Source of the DNA: JBMNQH01 sp050944035
Lineage (GTDB): Bacteria; Bacillota; Clostridia; Oscillospirales; Oscillospiraceae
Length of the DNA: 64,000 bases
Assembly: GCA_050944035.1 (NCBI GenBank)
Contig: JBMNQH010000001.1
Location: 62,001-126,000, forward strand
Reading direction: 5' to 3'
Shown here: piece by piece, positions 59,621 through 64,000 of the stretch
Position numbering within the stretch: the stretch's first letter is position 1
How the letters are laid out: each line of letters starts with the position of its first letter
Notes under the pieces: model-generated
Seen by the model: the letters and a program-made list of their open reading frames with translations, nothing else
Database searches by the model: none
Told to the model about the DNA's origin: nothing
Position numbers and translations under genes: made by a program

Positions 59621-60222
59621 AACGGCCAAATGTAACTGTTAGCAACGCGTTTCTTGTATTTGTAGCAGCGTTGTATTTCTTGGATGATAGTGGGCTGTTG
59701 TCAGCGATTATCCCCGCTGTTGCACTGCATGAACTTAGTCATTTTCTTGCGCTGCGGTGTATGGGAGCTGTGCCGAACCGGTTGTCTATCCGTATGAGCG
59801 GCCTTTGTATGGATTATTATGGGAGCTTGAGCGAAGGGCAGGAGGCTTTGGCCGCTCTGGCAGGACCAGCAGGCGGTTTGCTTGGTGCATTGATATGCTC
59901 CGGCGTGGGGACTGCGTTGGAGAGTCAATTTTGGACCTGTTGTGCAGGCATCGGATTCCTGCTCAGCGTATTTAATTTGTTGCCGGCTCTCCCGCTGGAT
60001 GGCGGCAGAGCATTGTTTTATCTGACTGTCAAGCGGTATGGAACCGTACAGGCGGCACGAATTCTAAACAGCTTTAGCGTAGCAGTTTCCATGTCGTTGG
60101 CATTTGTTGGCTTTGTTCTTCTATTCCGCGGATATGGCATTGCTGTACTTGCAGCAGGATTTTGGGTGCTGGTACTTGGCGTAGATGCCCCTTGTAAAAC
60201 GTCCAAAACTGGTATAAAATAA
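59617..60222 (+). CDS. SpoIVFB-like site-2 metalloprotease (M50)
   Basis: 201 residues, several membrane helices. Zinc ligands are H38 and H42 with catalytic E39 (HELSH), and the third ligand is D128 in LPALPLDGGR, matching SpoIVFB geometry. In sporulating cells SpoIVFB cuts pro-sigma-K in the membrane. The GTG start overlaps the LytM gene stop. Confidence 0.88.
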   Translation: MKRPNVTVSNAFLVFVAALYFLDDSGLLSAIIPAVALHELSHFLALRCMGAVPNRLSIRMSGLCMDYYGSLSEGQEALAALAGPAGGLLGALICSGVGTALESQFWTCCAGIGFLLSVFNLLPALPLDGGRALFYLTVKRYGTVQAARILNSFSVAVSMSLAFVGFVLLFRGYGIAVLAAGFWVLVLGVDAPCKTSKTGIK

Positions 60223-60255
60223 ACAAGATTTATTATGCTAGGAATTGGGTGTATT

Positions 60256-62094
60256 ATGGACCAAAGATTAGAACGAATTCTGCCGACCGTGCAAAAACCA
60301 GCGCGCTATACGGGCGGTGAATACAATCAGATTATAAAAAACAAGGCGGAAGTAGATCTCCGTGTGGCATTCTGCTTCCCTGATACTTATGAGATTGGCA
60401 TGTCAAACCTTGGTATGCGGATTTTATATGGTCTCATCAACGAGATGGAAGGCGTCTGGTGTGAGCGCGTGTTTGCTCCTTGGGGCGATATGGAGGAGGC
60501 AATGCGTGGTGCCGGACTTCCACTCTGGGCATTGGAGAGCGGCGATCCCGTGGGAGAATTTGATATTATCGCTTTTTCTATCGGGTACGAAATGGCCTAC
60601 ACCAATGTGCTCAATATGCTGGATCTTGCCGGTATTCCTATCCACAGTGCAGAGCGAAAGAGTCTGCACAACCTGGTTGTAGCAGGCGGTACCAGCTGCT
60701 GCAATCCGGAACCCATGGCAGAGTTTGTTGATCTGTTTTTCATCGGTGAAGGGGAAGAAATGGATCAGGAATTGTTGACGCTCTATCTCACGGCAAAACG
60801 GGAACATTGGACGAAGGAAGCCTTTTTGTGTGCCGCCGCACAAATTGGCGGTGTCTATGTGCCGTCCCTGTATGAAATCTCCTACCATGCGGACGGTACC
60901 ATTGCCGCAATTATACCGAAGGAATCTACACCGGCTGTGGTAACCAAACGGGTTGTAGAACATTTTGATGAAAGCTATTTTCCGGAACATCCGATTGTGC
61001 CGTCGACGGAGATTGTACACGACCGCGTGACGTTGGAGCTGTTCCGCGGCTGTATCCGTGGCTGCCGGTTCTGTCAGGCCGGCTATGTCTACCGTCCTGT
61101 TCGGCGCAGAAACGCAGATACGCTGGTCAAGCAGGGGATTCAGGCACTGTCTCATACCGGCTATCAGGAAATTACGCTGTCCTCTCTAAGCACCAGCGAC
61201 TATCGGGAGCTGCCGGCGCTGTGCGACGGTCTGCTCGACTGGTGCGAGCCGCGCAGCATCGGCCTGTCACTCCCATCTCTGCGTGCAGACAATTTTTCCA
61301 TGGATATTATGAATCGGGTTCAGAAGGTGCGAAAAAGCGGTCTTACCTTTGCACCGGAAGCCGGTTCCCAGCGGCTGCGGGATGCTATCAACAAAAACGT
61401 GCGGGAAGAGGATTTGCTCAATTCCTGCCGGGTCGCTTTTGAGGGCGGCTGGAACAGCGTCAAGCTATACTTTATGCTGGGGCTTCCCACAGAGACAGAT
61501 GAAGACATTGTCGGAATTGCCGATCTGGCGTTTCAGGTTTTGCGTACCTGGAAACAGTACAGCACCAACAAGAGTCGCGGTGTACGTATCACGGTTAGTA
61601 CCTCCTGCTTTGTTCCCAAACCACACAGCCCATTTCAGTGGGAGGCACAGGTAACACCAGAAGAATATGAGCGCCGTGTAAAGCTCCTGCGAGAAACGAT
61701 GACCGCAAAGGCAATTACGTACAATTGGCATGATCCGGAAACCAGTTTGATCGAAGCAGTGTTGTCCCGCGGGGACCGGCGGATCGGACAGGTGATTGAA
61801 ACCGTCTGGCGAAACGGCGGAAAACTGGATGCCTGGAGCGAGTACTTCTCCATGGAGCGGTGGATGCAGGCATTTGCATCAGCGGGTCTGGATCCGGCCT
61901 TCTATGCAAACAGAGAGCGAAGCGAAGATGAGATTTTGCCGTGGAGCATGATTTCGATGGGTGTTCGTCCGGACTTTTTGCTGCATGAGCGCCATATGGC
62001 GTATCAATCCAAGCTGTCGCCGGACTGCCGTGCGCAGTGCACTGGATGTGGGGCAAACTGTCTGTTACCGGAGGGGGTGCGCTGTGATGGATAA
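60256..62094 (+). CDS. Radical SAM protein, TIGR03960 family
   Basis: 612 residues. An N-terminal B12-binding-like region (RVAFCFPDTYEIGMSNLGMRILYG) is followed by a radical SAM core with CIRGCRFCQAG (C266, C270, C273), and a C-terminal Cys-rich tail (CTGCGANC). The family pairs with TIGR03936/DUF2344 proteins in Firmicutes, usually near ribosomal genes. Reaction unknown, with an RNA-modification role often guessed. ATG 60256 is favoured over 60235. Confidence 0.9.
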   Translation: MDQRLERILPTVQKPARYTGGEYNQIIKNKAEVDLRVAFCFPDTYEIGMSNLGMRILYGLINEMEGVWCERVFAPWGDMEEAMRGAGLPLWALESGDPVGEFDIIAFSIGYEMAYTNVLNMLDLAGIPIHSAERKSLHNLVVAGGTSCCNPEPMAEFVDLFFIGEGEEMDQELLTLYLTAKREHWTKEAFLCAAAQIGGVYVPSLYEISYHADGTIAAIIPKESTPAVVTKRVVEHFDESYFPEHPIVPSTEIVHDRVTLELFRGCIRGCRFCQAGYVYRPVRRRNADTLVKQGIQALSHTGYQEITLSSLSTSDYRELPALCDGLLDWCEPRSIGLSLPSLRADNFSMDIMNRVQKVRKSGLTFAPEAGSQRLRDAINKNVREEDLLNSCRVAFEGGWNSVKLYFMLGLPTETDEDIVGIADLAFQVLRTWKQYSTNKSRGVRITVSTSCFVPKPHSPFQWEAQVTPEEYERRVKLLRETMTAKAITYNWHDPETSLIEAVLSRGDRRIGQVIETVWRNGGKLDAWSEYFSMERWMQAFASAGLDPAFYANRERSEDEILPWSMISMGVRPDFLLHERHMAYQSKLSPDCRAQCTGCGANCLLPEGVRCDG

Positions 62095-62746
62095 ACTGCG
62101 GCTTCGTTTTACCAAGACAGGACGGGCTGTCTATATTTCTCATCTGGACTTGATGCGTACCATGCAGCGTGCGTTCCTGCGTGCGGCAATGCCCTTGCGC
62201 TACAGTGAGGGATTCAATCCGCATGCACAGATTTCTATTTTATTGCCATTGTCCGTTGGGATAGAAAGTCACTGCGAGTTAATGGATTTTCGGCTGAATG
62301 CTGATGTGCCGTTGGCAGAAATTCCGGGGAAATTGACTGCAGCATTACCGGATGGTCTGGAAGCGGTCGAGGCCTATGAAAACGGGAGAAAATCCAAAGA
62401 GTTGAAATGGCTGCGGGTCAAAGGCCGTTTCTGCTATGATGACGATTCTATTTCCGAAGCAGTTGCAGCCTTGACAGCATTTTACAGCCGGGAAACGGTG
62501 GCTGTTACCAAAAAAACAAAACGCGGAATGGGAGAGATGGATCTGATTCCTGCAATCGATCGTATCCAATTCCGTGAGGGAAGAGACTGTGTCATCGTGG
62601 ACGCGATGATTTCGGCACAGGAGCCAACGCTGAATCCGGATCTGCTGGTATCCGCTCTGCATCAGTTACAGCCGGAGCTGGCGCCGGATTATGCGGCATT
62701 CCGCAGAATTGAAGTGTTTGACAGCGAAAAACAGGTCTTTCGCTGA
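62087..62746 (+). CDS. TIGR03936 (DUF2344) family protein, partner of the radical SAM protein
   Basis: 219 residues. The opening LRLRFTKTGRAVYISHLDLMRTMQRAFLRA and YSEGFNPHAQISI are hallmarks. It is found fused to or beside TIGR03960 proteins, and here overlaps by 8 bases. Function unknown. Confidence 0.9.
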   Translation: MDKLRLRFTKTGRAVYISHLDLMRTMQRAFLRAAMPLRYSEGFNPHAQISILLPLSVGIESHCELMDFRLNADVPLAEIPGKLTAALPDGLEAVEAYENGRKSKELKWLRVKGRFCYDDDSISEAVAALTAFYSRETVAVTKKTKRGMGEMDLIPAIDRIQFREGRDCVIVDAMISAQEPTLNPDLLVSALHQLQPELAPDYAAFRRIEVFDSEKQVFR

Positions 62747-62798
62747 GACTTGAATTTTCATATTTCATCTTTTGATAGTACATTGCAGGAAAAGAGAC

Positions 62799-62827
62799 TT
62801 GCAATTATCGGAAAACTGTGCTAGAAT
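62799..62827 (+). promoter_or_regulatory. Promoter of rplS
   Basis: TTGCAA (62799-62804), 17 bases, TAGAAT (62822-62827). Confidence 0.7.
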
Positions 62828-62834
62828 CTCTAAG

Positions 62835-62917
62835 ACTGTGTGAACACAGTGATTAGGGTGGTCCTCTGTCAGAGCAAGATGCCTGGCACGAACATCTTCG
62901 ATAAGGAAGGATTTATT
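62835..62917 (+). ncRNA. Structured rplS leader (possible L19 leader)
   Basis: The 80-base leader can fold into at least two hairpins (ACTGTG/CACAGT near 62837-62852, GATG/CATC near 62878-62897) ahead of AAGGAAGG. Firmicutes rplS genes often carry a conserved L19 leader for autogenous control. The match is by position and general shape only. Confidence 0.4.
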
Positions 62918-63259
62918 ATGGATCTGATTAAGGCACTGACTGAACAGTACATGAAGCCTGAATTGCCCCCCATGCACGTTGGTGACACCGTTCGCGTGAC
63001 CGTGCTGGTTAAGGAAGGCAACCGTGAAAGAACCCAGGCTTTCGATGGTACCATCATTGCAAAGAAGCATGGTGGCATCAATGAGGCAATTACCGTCCGT
63101 CGTATCTCTTACAACGTTGGCTGCGAGAAGGTATTCCCTGTACACTCTCCCACCATCGTTTCTGTTGAGACAATCAGACGTGGTAAGGTTCGCCGTGCAA
63201 AGCTGTATTATCTGCGTGACCGTGTTGGTAAAAAGGCAAAGGTCAAAGAGCGCATCTAA
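62918..63259 (+). CDS. rplS: Ribosomal protein L19
   Basis: 113 residues of the large ribosomal subunit. It shows PPMHVGDTVRVTVLVKEGNRER, FDGTIIAKKHGG, FPVHSPTIVSVETIRRGKVRRAKLYYLRDRVGK. ATG 62918 has AAGGAAGG. Monocistronic with its own promoter and terminator. Confidence 0.98.
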   Translation: MDLIKALTEQYMKPELPPMHVGDTVRVTVLVKEGNRERTQAFDGTIIAKKHGGINEAITVRRISYNVGCEKVFPVHSPTIVSVETIRRGKVRRAKLYYLRDRVGKKAKVKERI

Positions 63260-63275
63260 CGGCTCCAATTTCATT

Positions 63276-63313
63276 GCAACAAAAAAAGAGGCTTTGGCCT
63301 CTTTTTTTGTTGC
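63276..63313 (+). terminator. Terminator of rplS
   Basis: Stem of about 16 bp (63276-63291 with 63297-63313) including an A7/T7 block. Confidence 0.9.
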
Positions 63314-63384
63314 CTAAGAGCTGTGGAATCGTGTATAATATCTTTTATAGTGGCTTTTTATTTCCTTCAGAGGAGGGATAGACA

Positions 63385-64000
63385 ATGAAAGAAGATCGCT
63401 CCAATCTACCAAATGCAGAATTTCTGGAGCATCAGGATGACGATTTCGACGCCATCTTTGAAAGCTGTAAACAAGAGGTCAGTCTCTTTGAAGAAGAACA
63501 GGTGCGCCTGCGGGAAGAGCGGGTCGCAAAGCAGGTACAGGATGCGGAGTCTGCTGCACCGCCTGTGATAGAGCAGCCGGCAGAACCGGAGAAGCCGGAG
63601 ACCGCAGAAAAGACGGAGGGAAAACCAGACAAAAAGCAGGAAAAAAAAGCAAAAAAAAGCAGTTACCGGGAACGCGTCAAACGCAAGCAGCGTATGGATG
63701 CCAAGGGAAACGAGCATGCACCGTCAACTGCAAAACAAAAGAAGCAGGATGTTTATGACTGGATGCAGAGCATTGTCATGGCGATGGTAGTCTGTATTAT
63801 CGTGTTTACCTTTTTTGTTCGGATTGTAGGGGTGGTGGGGCGCTCAATGGTTCCTACACTGCAAAACGGGGATAAGTTGATCGTCTCCAATGTCGGTTAT
63901 ACACCGGAACGGGGAGATATTGTCATTATCCGCAAGGACACATTTATGGAGGAACCGATTGTTAAGCGTGTCATTGCGGTGGCCGGACAGGAAGTGAGCA
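63385..64000 (+). CDS. lepB: Type I signal peptidase, N-terminal part (3' end outside window)
   Basis: Open to the window edge, 205 codons visible. A long hydrophilic N-terminal cytoplasmic region (about 120 residues, acidic then Lys-rich) precedes one membrane helix (MQSIVMAMVVCIIVFTFF). The catalytic serine S154 is in GRSMVPTL and the lysine K194 in VKRVIAVAG. It removes signal peptides from exported proteins. Its place next to rplS is common in Firmicutes. The N-terminal extension is much longer than in typical SipS-type enzymes. Confidence 0.92.
   Translation, partial: MKEDRSNLPNAEFLEHQDDDFDAIFESCKQEVSLFEEEQVRLREERVAKQVQDAESAAPPVIEQPAEPEKPETAEKTEGKPDKKQEKKAKKSSYRERVKRKQRMDAKGNEHAPSTAKQKKQDVYDWMQSIVMAMVVCIIVFTFFVRIVGVVGRSMVPTLQNGDKLIVSNVGYTPERGDIVIIRKDTFMEEPIVKRVIAVAGQEVS

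Overview
This 64 kb window is chromosomal DNA from a spore-forming Firmicute of class Clostridia, most likely a gut Oscillospiraceae-type organism. That placement is inference. It rests on the gene complement: a one-chain PurL, a type III glutamine synthetase, FabK/FabH/FabZ lipid synthesis with a MarR-type regulator, a Trp T-box, SpoIVFA/SpoIVFB-like sporulation proteases, and a 2-hydroxyacyl-CoA dehydratase activase. Most of the window is ordinary, tightly packed housekeeping sequence. Strong sigma-A type promoters and intrinsic terminators mark the transcription units.

Layout. 1-10.6 kb (+): purine operon purF(end)-purM-purN-IMP cyclohydrolase-purB-AICAR transformylase-purD-purL, with the usual bifunctional PurH split into two separate genes. 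10.6-18.5 kb (mostly -): a His-rich CsoR-type copper regulator with a long terminator-containing leader, type III glutamine synthetase, DegV, an amidohydrolase and a beta-helix protein (+), a decayed membrane-anchored gene, and a CmpB-family membrane protein. 18.6-22.9 kb (+): a dehydratase activase split over two overlapping genes. 23.0-23.9 kb (+): tandem glycine riboswitch and a UPF0126 transporter. 23.9-27.1 kb (-): a four-gene operon (nucleosidase, phosphatase, Nudix, AlaX-like editing protein). 27.4-37.2 kb (+): complete fatty-acid operon acpP-accBCDA-fabH-fabK-fabD-fabG-fabF-fabZ-marR, with a perfect 26-bp palindrome just after the promoter. 37.2-45.2 kb: azlCD, a LysR regulator, alkaline phosphatase, a YibE/F membrane protein, a small unknown gene, and an AraC-GNAT regulator with an MFS pump. 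45.4-52.1 kb (-): trpEGDCFBA behind a T-box with a UGG specifier.

52.3-58.5 kb is the accessory region, sitting against the 3' end of a tRNA-Pro(CGG) gene at 58.52-58.60 kb (-). Copies of the tRNA 3' end (one with its terminator) lie at about 52.30-52.35 and 56.94 kb, and a diverged direct repeat of about 78 bp starts at both. Between them is a collapsed prophage: an NTPase fragment, a MuF-type capsid protein carrying a C-terminal HNH/LHH nuclease toxin followed by a SUKH immunity gene, tail-fibre-like genes, an endolysin tail and a promoter-to-terminator candidate small RNA. Between the second repeat and the tRNA lies a two-gene module (DUF4417 protein plus a His-rich, toxin-like protein) joined by an in-frame TAG-ATG. 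This island is the most likely place for an undescribed system.

58.7-64 kb (+) is core again: SpoIVFA-like LytM protein, SpoIVFB-like protease, radical SAM TIGR03960 and its TIGR03936 partner, rplS, and the start of a type I signal peptidase. No CRISPR array, rRNA, insertion sequence or replication origin was seen.
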